64,000 nucleotides of DNA, from positions 67,610 to 131,609 of the forward strand of contig CAJUES010000001.1 in assembly GCA_910585765.1 (NCBI GenBank). Direction: 5' to 3'. This document shows positions 37,349 through 46,534 of the stretch, one piece after another (the stretch's first letter is position 1; the number at the start of each line of letters is the position of its first letter). Source of the stretch: an uncultured Lachnospiraceae bacterium. GTDB lineage: Bacteria; Bacillota; Clostridia; Lachnospirales; Lachnospiraceae. The position numbers and the translations under genes are program-made. Below the pieces are notes generated by a model that was not told the origin of the DNA, did no database searches, and worked only from the letters and a program-made list of their open reading frames with translations.

Positions 37349-40249
37349 ATGCGGAAAAAGGAATATGGGAAAAAAGTGATCAGCATCATCCTGGCAGCGT
37401 CCATGATCATCAGCCTGACAGCCTGCGGAGGCGGCAAGGCGCAGGACGCGCAGCAGACTGTATCGCAGGAGACTGCGGTCACACAGGAGACCACACAGAC
37501 GGAAACGCCCGCGGAGCCGGAGACTGAGGCAGAACAGCCTGCGGAGACAGCGGCGGCAAAGTATTCCGTGACAGAGGAGAACGGAAATAAGGAGCTGACC
37601 ATGGCGCGCCAGCCGGAGGCGTCCTACTGGTTCCCGGCGCAGCTTCTGGAGTGGAATGCGGACGACGACGAGGATCTGATCTTCAATGTGAGCACGGTTC
37701 CGCTTGCGAAGCGGGCAGATATCGACTCGCTTGAGACGGTGAATACCACACAGAACAAGGACACGAAGATCTTGTCGATCTCCATCATGAACGCCAGCAC
37801 CAGCGGAAACTCCCCGCATGGTCTGAACAAGGCGGAGGCAAACGCGTTCTCCTACTGGCAGTACGTGGACACACTGGTGTACTGGGGCGGTTCTTCGGGA
37901 GAGGGACTGATCGTCGCACCGAGCCCGGATGTGGTGGACGCAGGGCACAAGAACGGCGTGAAGGTGATCGGCACGGTGTTTATGCCGCAAGTAGAGCATG
38001 GCGGCAAGATGGAGTGGCTGTATGATCTGCTGCAGAAGAAGGAAGATGGAAGCTTCCCGGTTGCGGATAAATTGATCGAAGTTGCAAATACATATGGATT
38101 TGATGGATGGTTCATGAATCAGGAGACACAGGGGACAGAAGAGGAGCCGTTGACAAAAGAACATGCGTCGCTGATGCAGGAATTCCTTTCGTATTATAAA
38201 GAGAAGGCACCCGATTTAGAGTTGGTATACTATGATTCCATGACTGTGGACGGAGAGATGGATTGGCAGAATGCGCTCACCGAAAAAAATGTGTCGTATT
38301 TAAAGTCTGAGGAAGGCGCTGATATAGCAGATGCCATGTTTATCAATTTTGGGTGGACGTATGATAAATATGCGCCCGATGAATTGATTAAGTCTTCTGC
38401 GGAATTGGCGGCGGAAAAACAGATTGATCCTCATGATCTGTATGCGGGCATCGACCTGCAGAGCAACGGCTATGACACGCCGATCAAGTGGAACCTGTTT
38501 GAGAATCCGGACGGAGGGACATATACATCATTGGGACTCTACTGCCCGAGCTGGACGTATTTCTCATCCCAGATGATACAGGATTTCTGGAAGAAGGAAA
38601 ACAAATTGTGGGTGAACTCACAGGGTGATCCCTCGGCGGATGTGCAGGCTTCCGGCGACACTGACTGGAGAGGTGTCTCCACCTATGTCGTGGAGCGGAC
38701 AGCGCTGACAACCCTTCCGTTCGTGACCAATTTCTCCACAGGAAACGGTTACGGATTCTACAAGAACGGTGAGCTGATCAGCATGCTCGACTGGAACAAC
38801 AGGAGTATATCCGACGTGCTGCCCACATACCGCTATATCATCGAGAATGGAGAGGGCAACAAGCTGACGGCGGATCTTGACGTGGGTGACGCATACTACG
38901 GCGGAACCAGCCTGATCCTGCGCGGGAACTTGAAGCAGGGCGTGCCGTCCACCATCAGGATGTACAGCGCGGACCTTCCTGTCTCAGACAAGATGACATT
39001 CACCACTACAGCGAGGGCAAAAGGTGCGGAGGTTGCACTTGACGCGGTGCTCACACTCGACGACGGATCGGAACTCGTGCTCGAAGGCGACAGGAAAGTA
39101 GTCGATGAGTGGACGACAGTTTCCTACCAGACATCGGATCTTGCAGGCAAGACCGTGAAGGCGATCTCCTACAGACTGACCTCCGCTGCGGACAGCGGAT
39201 CCCTTCAGTTCCGCTTCGGCAATATCACCATGATCGAGGCAGACAGCGAGGAGACAGCTGCGGTGAGCAACGTGAAGGTGCTCGACAGCGAGTTCGACGA
39301 GGACGGAATGTATGCGGGCGTGCGCCTTGCATGGGACAGCGATGTGCAGACAGATTACTATGAGGTTTACCGCATCAACCAGGATCAGAGCAAATCGCTC
39401 CTGGGCGTGTCCAACACAAACAGTTTCTACATCAACACACTGCCCCGCACAGACGAGACGAACAAGTCCACATTTGAGGTGGTTCCCGTCAATGCACTCC
39501 TGGCGGAGGGCACCGGTGCGACCGTGACGATGGACTGGCCGGACAACAGCATCCCGAAGGCGGCATTCGCAGCGGACATCACGCTGGCAGCGCCGGGTGA
39601 GACCATCACGTTCCAGAGCCTGAGCTCGCAGAATACAGAGAAGGTGACATGGACGCTTGCAGGTGCAGACAAGGAGTCCGCAGAGGGCGACAGCGTTTCT
39701 GTCACCTATGCAGAGGAGGGCGTGTACGCCGTTTCGATGAAGGCGGAGAACGAGTCCGGCAGCAGCGAGGCCTCGAAGGAAGGCTACATCGTGATCACAC
39801 AGAAGGCAGCGGATGGGCTTTCACTGCTCTCACAGGGAGCCGGTACAGAGGCTGACACCTATGTCAACGACAACGAGGCACCGCAGTTTGCAGTGGACGG
39901 CGATTACACCAAGAAATGGTGCGCGACAGGAAGTGCACCCCATGAGATCACACTTGATCTCGGCTCTGTCAAGACTGTCAGCGCGGTCGATGTATACCAC
40001 GCAGAGGCAGGCGGCGAGGGCAAAGACATGAACACCAAGTCCTACGCGATCATGGTCAGCGAGGACGGCGCGTCGTTCGAGGAGGTGCGCAGTGTCACCA
40101 GGAACACGGCGGGCACGACACATGACGCATTCGCACCTGTGAAGGCACAGTACGTCAAGCTCGTGGTGAACAAACCGACACAGGGAAGCGACAGTGCAGC
40201 GCGCATCTACGAAGTGGAGGTATTCGGATTAGACGACACTCTGGAATAA
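37349..40249 (+). CDS. GH85 endo-beta-N-acetylglucosaminidase, surface lipoprotein
   Basis: 966 residues with a lipoprotein signal (lipobox LTAC, Cys26) and a Gln/Thr/Glu-rich linker. The GH85 barrel spans about residues 75-400; the catalytic pair is Asn257 and Glu259 in FDGWFMNQET. A beta-sandwich, a fibronectin-like segment (about 650-730), a PKD-like domain (about 740-815) and a C-terminal F5/8 discoidin carbohydrate-binding domain (about 830-960) follow. It cleaves the GlcNAc-beta-1,4-GlcNAc core of N-glycans on glycoproteins outside the cell, producing the oligosaccharide that this operon imports and degrades. GGAGA precedes the start. Confidence 0.92.
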   Translation: MRKKEYGKKVISIILAASMIISLTACGGGKAQDAQQTVSQETAVTQETTQTETPAEPETEAEQPAETAAAKYSVTEENGNKELTMARQPEASYWFPAQLLEWNADDDEDLIFNVSTVPLAKRADIDSLETVNTTQNKDTKILSISIMNASTSGNSPHGLNKAEANAFSYWQYVDTLVYWGGSSGEGLIVAPSPDVVDAGHKNGVKVIGTVFMPQVEHGGKMEWLYDLLQKKEDGSFPVADKLIEVANTYGFDGWFMNQETQGTEEEPLTKEHASLMQEFLSYYKEKAPDLELVYYDSMTVDGEMDWQNALTEKNVSYLKSEEGADIADAMFINFGWTYDKYAPDELIKSSAELAAEKQIDPHDLYAGIDLQSNGYDTPIKWNLFENPDGGTYTSLGLYCPSWTYFSSQMIQDFWKKENKLWVNSQGDPSADVQASGDTDWRGVSTYVVERTALTTLPFVTNFSTGNGYGFYKNGELISMLDWNNRSISDVLPTYRYIIENGEGNKLTADLDVGDAYYGGTSLILRGNLKQGVPSTIRMYSADLPVSDKMTFTTTARAKGAEVALDAVLTLDDGSELVLEGDRKVVDEWTTVSYQTSDLAGKTVKAISYRLTSAADSGSLQFRFGNITMIEADSEETAAVSNVKVLDSEFDEDGMYAGVRLAWDSDVQTDYYEVYRINQDQSKSLLGVSNTNSFYINTLPRTDETNKSTFEVVPVNALLAEGTGATVTMDWPDNSIPKAAFAADITLAAPGETITFQSLSSQNTEKVTWTLAGADKESAEGDSVSVTYAEEGVYAVSMKAENESGSSEASKEGYIVITQKAADGLSLLSQGAGTEADTYVNDNEAPQFAVDGDYTKKWCATGSAPHEITLDLGSVKTVSAVDVYHAEAGGEGKDMNTKSYAIMVSEDGASFEEVRSVTRNTAGTTHDAFAPVKAQYVKLVVNKPTQGSDSAARIYEVEVFGLDDTLE

Positions 40250-40257
40250 AATCTTAT

Positions 40258-40283
40258 CAGCAGCCTGGATCTCCAGGCTGCTG
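40258..40283. terminator. Hairpin terminator at the end of the N-glycan operon
   Basis: CAGCAGCCTGG and CCAGGCTGCTG pair perfectly around a 4-base loop, just after the GH85 stop. The U tract is weak on both strands. It sits between convergent genes and could serve both. Confidence 0.7.
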
Positions 40284-40316
40284 TCTGATCGCGTCACAGG
40301 TCATTTGAGTATCATT

Positions 40317-41432
40317 TTATTCTATTGTCTGTATGATCGTGCCATTTTGATCCCGAATATGTGTAGGAACTACTTCTATGGTAAGCGCAATCGTTCTCAT
40401 AGGATATGTTCCGACATGCGGCTTTAAGATCCCGCAGATCTCATCGAGGTTTTCCAGTGTCAGCGAGATGATCACGGCATCGCTGTCCGTATCGATATCC
40501 GGCTGCTGGGCGTATTTGAAACAGGCAGCGGTGTCATTGCACTGCAGGACAAATGACCTGTCTTTCCTGATTCTTGCCCTGAGCAGGGTCAGGATCTGGT
40601 CGATATGGCCAGCTCCTAACTGCAGATACGCTTTCTTGTCCTCCAGACTGGCAGTAAGATCTGACAGATACAGTACACCTGTCGATGAGCCATCGCGTTC
40701 TATGCCCTGTTCCCATGTATGGCGGAAGGCCGGCTGTTTCATCAGTGTTGTCCTGGACAGATCCGTGATTCCGTATGGAGTATGCTTGAGAAGTTCGTTT
40801 AAAAAGCTTTCTCCGCTCCAGCACATCATGGCATTCAGTTCGTCTTCGGTGATGCCGATGGCTTCCAGGAAGACCATGGAACCGTTTACAGTGCTGATCC
40901 TGCCCAATTCCGGATCAGCCAAAAAACCCAGACAGGTCAGCTGGGTGTCGGTATCCAATGCAATAGGACCATTTGCGTTCAAGTAGTGCCCCGAATCAAA
41001 AGTGTTACCTGTGGAAAAGACATAGCGCGCCAAATTTTGCATCATATTGATTGGCCAGCCGGGCGGTGTGTCCTCACTGCCGCGTTTCAGGCGGAAAGTG
41101 AGTTCGAAACCGAAACCGCTCACTGCGTTTTTGCTGTCGTCCGCATCATACTTGTTCTCGTTGTCATCACGATCGTCTTCGGTGCTGTTATGATCATCGT
41201 TTTCGTCCTCATCCTCAGCGTCGCCGTCCTCATCGGGATACAGATCCGTAAATCCGTAGGTGACATAGAGCCAGTGCGGGCAGCCCTTATCACTTTCCCA
41301 GATCTCAACGCCTTCGAGCGGATCGCTGCCGCCTAGATAACCGGGAAGGATTGTTCCGTAGTATAGTCCTTCCTGGTCAGGATAAAACTCTTTTATCCGA
41401 TTTGATATGTAGGTAAATCCATCTGTGTCCAT
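40317..41432 (-). CDS. SUFU (suppressor of fused) domain protein with acidic tract
   Basis: 371 residues. The N-terminal part contains WLYVTYGFTDLY and, after an insertion, VSGFGFELTFRL, the hallmark strands of bacterial SUFU domains. The insertion (about residues 67-99) is almost purely Asp/Glu/Asn. A second beta-rich domain follows. In bacteria SUFU proteins are often immunity proteins of polymorphic toxin systems; no toxin gene is visible here. Start 41432 is preferred because AAAGGAG lies upstream and the longer frame would overlap the helicase. It is the second gene of a minus-strand pair with the helicase. Confidence 0.75.
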   Translation of the reverse strand: MDTDGFTYISNRIKEFYPDQEGLYYGTILPGYLGGSDPLEGVEIWESDKGCPHWLYVTYGFTDLYPDEDGDAEDEDENDDHNSTEDDRDDNENKYDADDSKNAVSGFGFELTFRLKRGSEDTPPGWPINMMQNLARYVFSTGNTFDSGHYLNANGPIALDTDTQLTCLGFLADPELGRISTVNGSMVFLEAIGITEDELNAMMCWSGESFLNELLKHTPYGITDLSRTTLMKQPAFRHTWEQGIERDGSSTGVLYLSDLTASLEDKKAYLQLGAGHIDQILTLLRARIRKDRSFVLQCNDTAACFKYAQQPDIDTDSDAVIISLTLENLDEICGILKPHVGTYPMRTIALTIEVVPTHIRDQNGTIIQTIE

Positions 41433-41482
41433 TACATGATCAACTCCTTTTCTTTTTTTGCCGACTGGTGTTTCGGTTTCAG

Positions 41483-43024
41483 TCAGGGCTGTTCCGCCAG
41501 TTTTTTCATGCACATCCAGTAATTTCTCTCCCGGATGGACCCTGCATGCTGTATATGCTGTTCGATCACGTTTATTTCTGCCATCCAGTCTGCGCGGATA
41601 GAGCCAAGATCCAGACAGTGGACTGCCTCCTGGATCTTATGTTCTGTCAGACCGGCATGCTGCATCCGTTCCAGCATCTTTGCTGCTTTTTGCACATAGC
41701 ATGGATTGAAAAAGCTGCCGGTGTCTGGCTGGTATTCCAGGTCAAAGAGACGGTTTTCTCCCGCATCTGGAAGAAAACAGGAATCCTCCGACGATTCCGT
41801 GATGTGCAGGTAATATAACAGCGCATTTTCTTTTCCTTCGCTTTTTCGAATGATCCTGCCAAGGCGCTGGACTCTCTGGCGCTGGGTTGAGGTGCCGGAC
41901 AGAACGATGCCGACTGCGGCATCGGGCACGTCGACGCCCTCATCGATGGCTTTGCAGGCGATCAGTATGCGGATGTCGCCCAGACGGAAGCGCTCCAGGG
42001 CGTTTTTGTTTGCCTGGACCCCAAGCCTGGAGTGATAGCGTGCCACCTTGCCGGGGTACAGGACATGCAGGCGTTCGTACAGTGTCTCTGCCTGGCGGAT
42101 GCGTTCGCCGAAGATCAGTATCTTGTCCTGTATGCCCAGATATCGGATCAGGTCGCAGGTGCAGTCAAGCCGCCCGGCAGCCATGCAGACCAGGCTTTTT
42201 CGTATGAAAGACAGGCGCATATACTGGCGGGCAGTGTCCGCGAGCCGCTTGTCCCTGCCTCCGGTAATGCCGCGCAGCAGTTCGAAACGCTCCCGCTGGT
42301 CGAGTTTGTCGAGGATCGGATAAGATGAGCGCAGGGTGAAATACAGGATGGACATACGGTCGGAGAGCTCATCATATTCGATGCGTTCATCGCGCTCGAA
42401 GGAGAGCCCGACGTGGAAGATATCGTATGGACACACGGTGCGCCGGGCAGCGGCTGCCTCCATTCCATAGCTGTAGATTTTGCGTCCGAGTGCCGCGGCA
42501 AGTTCGTGTCCTGCCTGACCGGAGGGCAGGGTGGCAGACAGTCCCAGTGAGTAGAAGCGGTCTTTGCAGGGCATGATATGCGGCAGGAACTCAAAAATGA
42601 GCTGGTTCTGTCCGCTCGCATAGTGATGACATTCATCCGCGATGAGCAGTACAGTTTGTCCGTTGCGCAGCTCTGACAGGATCTGACGCGCGAGCACATA
42701 GCGCGCAGAGTTGATCACGTAGATCATGTATTGACAATCCTGCGTGGATTTGTATCCGCCTCCGCACAGTCCGATGTCTGTGCGTGTGCCGTCATCGCTG
42801 TGAAAAGCCTTTAGAGCGCGCTTCCACTGATGCATGAGCGTGCTGGTCGGAACGACGATCCTGACGCGCAGGTCTGTGTCTGTGCGCAGTGCCAGCCGTT
42901 TTGCGGCGGTGAGTGCAAACAGCGTCTTTCCAGAGCCGGTCACAGCCTGCACCATGCCCCTGCCATTGTTGGAAAACCACCGTTCGAGGCATTCCTCCTG
43001 CCATTGGTATAGTTTTTGCTCCAT
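41483..43024 (-). CDS. DEAD/DEAH superfamily 2 helicase (XPB/Ssl2-like)
   Basis: 513 residues. Motif Q-like YQWQEECLERW, Walker A GSGKT (residues 30-34), motif II DECH (130-133), motif III LSATLP, and the C-terminal RecA lobe with LIFGERI and motif VI QRVQRLGRIIR. This is a DNA translocase/helicase of the type found in restriction, BREX-like and repair modules. GGAGCAG precedes the start at 43024. It diverges from three genes (43237-46380) across a shared 212-bp promoter region and is followed by the SUFU gene, suggesting one functional module. Confidence 0.88.
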   Translation of the reverse strand: MEQKLYQWQEECLERWFSNNGRGMVQAVTGSGKTLFALTAAKRLALRTDTDLRVRIVVPTSTLMHQWKRALKAFHSDDGTRTDIGLCGGGYKSTQDCQYMIYVINSARYVLARQILSELRNGQTVLLIADECHHYASGQNQLIFEFLPHIMPCKDRFYSLGLSATLPSGQAGHELAAALGRKIYSYGMEAAAARRTVCPYDIFHVGLSFERDERIEYDELSDRMSILYFTLRSSYPILDKLDQRERFELLRGITGGRDKRLADTARQYMRLSFIRKSLVCMAAGRLDCTCDLIRYLGIQDKILIFGERIRQAETLYERLHVLYPGKVARYHSRLGVQANKNALERFRLGDIRILIACKAIDEGVDVPDAAVGIVLSGTSTQRQRVQRLGRIIRKSEGKENALLYYLHITESSEDSCFLPDAGENRLFDLEYQPDTGSFFNPCYVQKAAKMLERMQHAGLTEHKIQEAVHCLDLGSIRADWMAEINVIEQHIQHAGSIRERNYWMCMKKLAEQP

Positions 43025-43104
43025 GGTTCTGCTCCTGTGTTCTTGACTTTTTGATGCGCGTATGCGCACTGATGATCCTGCAGCAAGTGCAAAGTCTTAA
43101 CGTG

Positions 43105-43169
43105 ATTATATCAAAATATGTACGAATTTGGAACAAAAGATTGAAAAAATGTTCTGTATCAGATATACT
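43105..43169. promoter_or_regulatory. Back-to-back divergent promoters of the ATPase/helicase module
   Basis: Minus strand: TTCCAA (43128-43133), 17-bp spacer, consensus TATAAT (43105-43110), reading toward the helicase. Plus strand: TTGAAA (43141-43146), 17-bp spacer, TATACT (43164-43169), reading toward the 255-residue protein. The two -35 boxes are only seven bases apart, so one regulator could control both directions. Confidence 0.75.
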
Positions 43170-43236
43170 TTTTATAGTCTGAAAAACTATTTTGTTTAAC
43201 AAGGTACATGTGCCAAAGGCACAGATGGGAGAAAAA

Positions 43237-44004
43237 ATGAATTACGAAGACTTTTATCAGGATCTACAGCCACAGCAAAAAGGTGTGAAGGACGGGCTTG
43301 CTTCCCTGCAGAAGCTGTTTAAGGCAGTCAGCCGCGAGCTGGAGGGCGGTGATGTCAAAAATCTTGCAAAGGATCTGGAGACGATGGCACAGACGGTCGC
43401 GGCGGTTTCAGAGTCCGTTGCCGCCATGAAGACGGCGGCGGACGGCTTTGACGCGAAGGGATATTTTGAGAGCGGGGAATTTGCGGAGCAGATGCTGGCA
43501 GCCTGCGCGGAACAGGGTGTGGATGTCCGCGGGGAATTTCCTGTCTATGAGATGTTTCCGTACCGTGTCAGGCTGGACGTGGAGAATCAGGACTTGTATC
43601 TGGACCGCAGGAAAGTACAGTGTATGCGCCCGGGAAGTTTTGTGGACATCGTAAAAAGCGGACAGGAGAAGCTCAACAAGGCGTCGTTCAATGCCGTGGC
43701 ATTTGCCAGTGAGCTGGCAGACGCCTATGATCTGGCTGTTTTAAAACTCAACAGGCAGAAGAACTCGGACATTTATCTGACCAGCCTGTACAAGATACTG
43801 GCACCGATGAGCCGTTTCAGAAAGGACTACGACCAGCAGAATTTTGCGTTTGATCTGGCGAGGCTGTATATTTCCGGTATAGAGGAGACAAAGAACGGCA
43901 GGAAGTTCCAGTTTGGTCCCAGCAGGGTGGGTGGAAAGTCGATCCGCATCCTGGACATGGACGGAAAGGAACAGTTTCTTGCGACGATCCGTTTTTTTGA
44001 ATAG
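43237..44004 (+). CDS. Unrecognised protein, first gene of the ATPase operon
   Basis: 255 residues with no recognised domain. Residues 1-75 are predicted helical and coiled-coil-like (QKGVKDGLASLQKLFKAVSR, then Ala/Thr-rich heptads). A central segment (about 80-150) has beta character (FPVYEMFPYRVRLDVE..DLYLDRRKV), and the C-terminal part is mixed. No signal peptide. Start 43237 has GGGAG upstream. It lies 20 bp before an ATPase gene in a tight operon, so it is probably a structural or adaptor subunit of the same complex. Confidence 0.75.
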   Translation: MNYEDFYQDLQPQQKGVKDGLASLQKLFKAVSRELEGGDVKNLAKDLETMAQTVAAVSESVAAMKTAADGFDAKGYFESGEFAEQMLAACAEQGVDVRGEFPVYEMFPYRVRLDVENQDLYLDRRKVQCMRPGSFVDIVKSGQEKLNKASFNAVAFASELADAYDLAVLKLNRQKNSDIYLTSLYKILAPMSRFRKDYDQQNFAFDLARLYISGIEETKNGRKFQFGPSRVGGKSIRILDMDGKEQFLATIRFFE

Positions 44005-44024
44005 ACAGATGAGGGGGGCAGGCT

Positions 44025-45197
44025 ATGGCAGAAGCGTTTGAAGAGGGCGTTAACGGGATCGCCGATTGCGGGATTTCGTTTCTCGCTGATTTCTGGCAGG
44101 AGAAGTATCTCCGGGAATATATCAGAAACGGCGGCAGCAAGATCAAGTTTGTGACAGGGCGTCAGGGGAGCGGGAAAACACATTTTCTGGGACTGATGAC
44201 AGCGGTTGCCGGGGAGGAGCGCTACAAGACTGCACAGTTTTCGGCGAAGGATATCTGGCTGCATGATTTTAAGGATATCTACGTGGAGATTTTGAAGCAG
44301 TGCGACATTATGGGGTGTCTGGAGGCGGTCAGCCATCAGCTGATCGAGCAGATGGGATTTCATTTTCAGGATATTCCGGAGGGGATGCGCTTTATCGACT
44401 ACCTCTCGCAGAACGATTCGAGTGATGCGATCACCAAGCGGGAGATCCGCGCTCTGCTGCGGAAGATCTTCCTGGACGATCCCATGATGGACAACAATTT
44501 TGCGCTGGCGTGCAGTATGCTCACAGGGAGCATACTGGGCTATCCTGTGCTGGAGGAGCAGAACAGGGAGCTGCTGCTCGCATGGCTGGAGGGCGACCGC
44601 TCCATAAAATTGTCCCAGCTTCGGGCATTGGATTTTTATCCCAGCCGCATCACGAAATACAATGCGAGGCATATGCTCCGCTCTCTGGCGGAATTGGTAC
44701 ACATGGGCGGATATTCCGGTCTGTTTGTCACGGTTGATGACATGGAGATCCTGATCAGCCGCTCGAGTCTTGAAGCGGTTCATTACACAAAGGTGAAGCG
44801 CGAGGATACATATGAGAGCATCCGCCAGCTGATCGATGACATCGACAGTATGAGAAATATTATGTTTGTGTACGCGTTTGACCGCGAACTGCTCGACAAC
44901 GAGAACGCCGGGATAAAATCGTATCAGGCGCTGTGGATGCGGATCCAGAATGAGATCGTGGGGGAGCGGTTCAACCGCTTTGCGGACATGATCGATCTGG
45001 ACCGGCTGGCAGCGCAGGAGTACACGCCGGATGTGATCGTTGCGATGTCCGAGCGCATGGCAGACGCGCAGGATCGGGTGCTCAGACCGCTGGACAGGGA
45101 TCGCGCAGTGCAGCTTGCGGAGCGTGCGCGCATGGGGGCGCTGGGTGTTCCGCTGCTGATCCAGAAGACGATGCAGGGGGTGGATACGGATGTATGA
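44025..45197 (+). CDS. P-loop ATPase resembling BREX-type DUF2791 proteins (ATPase 1)
   Basis: 390 residues. Walker A is GRQGSGKT (45-52) and Walker B is LFVTVDDME around residue 238; FVYAFDRELL follows as a likely sensor strand. The length, the large helical insert after Walker A and the VDDME motif recall DUF2791/BrxD-type ATP-binding proteins of phage-defence loci; this is by memory of the family and needs a profile search. GAGGGGGG precedes the start. Its end overlaps the start of ATPase 2 by eight bases. Confidence 0.75.
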   Translation: MAEAFEEGVNGIADCGISFLADFWQEKYLREYIRNGGSKIKFVTGRQGSGKTHFLGLMTAVAGEERYKTAQFSAKDIWLHDFKDIYVEILKQCDIMGCLEAVSHQLIEQMGFHFQDIPEGMRFIDYLSQNDSSDAITKREIRALLRKIFLDDPMMDNNFALACSMLTGSILGYPVLEEQNRELLLAWLEGDRSIKLSQLRALDFYPSRITKYNARHMLRSLAELVHMGGYSGLFVTVDDMEILISRSSLEAVHYTKVKREDTYESIRQLIDDIDSMRNIMFVYAFDRELLDNENAGIKSYQALWMRIQNEIVGERFNRFADMIDLDRLAAQEYTPDVIVAMSERMADAQDRVLRPLDRDRAVQLAERARMGALGVPLLIQKTMQGVDTDV

Positions 45198-46380
45198 TAT
45201 TGAAGCGAGACATATGATCGAGGCACTGCGCTCAGGAGTGCCTTCCCGCGCCGTGGGACAGTATTTTTCGGAGGCGCGCCCGAGGATCATGAAGGAGATA
45301 TCAGACAGGCTCGACCAGGTATGTGAACAGGGAAAGGCGAGCGGGATGGTGATCTGCGGAAAGTACGGGGAAGGCAAGACGCATCTGCTGAATACCGTGT
45401 TCAGCCTTGCACACTCCAACGGCATGGTGGTATCGTATCTGTCGCTGAGCAAGGAGACGCCGATGGACAAGCTCTATCTGGTCTATCAGAAACTGATACA
45501 GAACACCTACCTTCCAAAGCGTGAACAGCCCGGATTTATGTATGAGGTGGACAAGATATCAGCGAAAAGTCCGATCGCAAACGAGATGTCTTTGTATGCC
45601 GCGAAGCATCTGGAAACAGATAAGCTGTACTATCTGTTCCGCTCGTATCTCAACACGGAGGATCCGGATGAGAAATTTCTTCTGCAGGCCGATCTGGAGG
45701 GGGATTTTATCGCGAATGCATCACTGAAAAAGATATACAGGCGCATTTTCAATGAGCCTGTAAAATACAATGTCAACTTCACCAAGACAAAGCACTGCGG
45801 TGATTATATCTCCTTTATGAGTCACCTGTTCACACAGATGGGCTATCGTGGCTGGGTGATCCTGGTCGATGAGACGGAGCTCATGGGGCGTCTTGGCAAA
45901 AAGGCGCGCCTGAATGCATACAGGAATATGGCAAAATTCCTGATGCCGAACCAGTGCCCGGAATCGACATTCAGCATCTTTGCGCTCAGCGCGTCCTATG
46001 TGGAGGATGTCATCGAGGGAAAGCACGAGTATGAAAATCTCGAGGAGATCTGCCCGGAGGAGCCGGAACCTGTCAGATCCGTCCTGGATATGCTGACAAA
46101 GGCACCGCAGCTGCTGCCCCTGACAAAGGACGAGATCAGCGAGGTTTTATGCAAGATACAGGATTTCCATGGCAGGGCGTACGAGTGGACGCCCAGTCTG
46201 TCGGCTGCCTCACTGGCGGCATCTACCCAGTCTGGCGGGTATCTGCTGCGCACCAAGATCCGCGCGGCGATCGAGTTCCTGGATCAGCTCTATCAATACG
46301 GAAAGGCGGGAGACACTGTCATCAACGAGCTCGGGCAGGAAACGTTCGAGGAGGATGTACCGGTAATTGATGATTTTTGA
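45190..46380 (+). CDS. P-loop ATPase resembling BREX-type DUF2791 proteins (ATPase 2)
   Basis: 396 residues. Walker A is GKYGEGKT (57-64) and Walker B is WVILVDETEL at about residues 222-231, followed by the arginine-containing RLGKKARLNAYRNMAKFL that is typical around the DUF2791 active site. The N-terminal IEALRSGVPSRAVGQYF is also characteristic of this family. It overlaps ATPase 1 by eight bases, which implies coupled translation and a stoichiometric, perhaps heteromeric, ATPase. A terminator follows about 100 bp downstream. Confidence 0.82.
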   Translation: MYDIEARHMIEALRSGVPSRAVGQYFSEARPRIMKEISDRLDQVCEQGKASGMVICGKYGEGKTHLLNTVFSLAHSNGMVVSYLSLSKETPMDKLYLVYQKLIQNTYLPKREQPGFMYEVDKISAKSPIANEMSLYAAKHLETDKLYYLFRSYLNTEDPDEKFLLQADLEGDFIANASLKKIYRRIFNEPVKYNVNFTKTKHCGDYISFMSHLFTQMGYRGWVILVDETELMGRLGKKARLNAYRNMAKFLMPNQCPESTFSIFALSASYVEDVIEGKHEYENLEEICPEEPEPVRSVLDMLTKAPQLLPLTKDEISEVLCKIQDFHGRAYEWTPSLSAASLAASTQSGGYLLRTKIRAAIEFLDQLYQYGKAGDTVINELGQETFEEDVPVIDDF

Positions 46381-46486
46381 TGAGATCGCGTGAGATGAAA
46401 TGGCTGTTCATACAGTCTTTTCAAGCCATGATCGAAAACGTACATTGGAATGTCACATTCCGCGTGCAGGGAATTGACAAATCCGT

Positions 46487-46534
46487 AACACCACATTGTT
46501 TGTATTATGTGATACAGATAATGTGGTGTTTTTT
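46487..46534 (+). terminator. Terminator of the ATPase operon
   Basis: AACACCACATT (46487-46497) pairs perfectly with AATGTGGTGTT (46520-46530) and runs into a T tract to 46534. A second small hairpin, GGAATGT/ACATTCC, is at 46447-46461. Confidence 0.88.

Noticed and set aside
40317..46380. A complete BREX system
   Set aside because: Only ATPases and a helicase are present; methyltransferase, PglZ-type phosphatase, BrxA, BrxB and BrxL are not found in the window.
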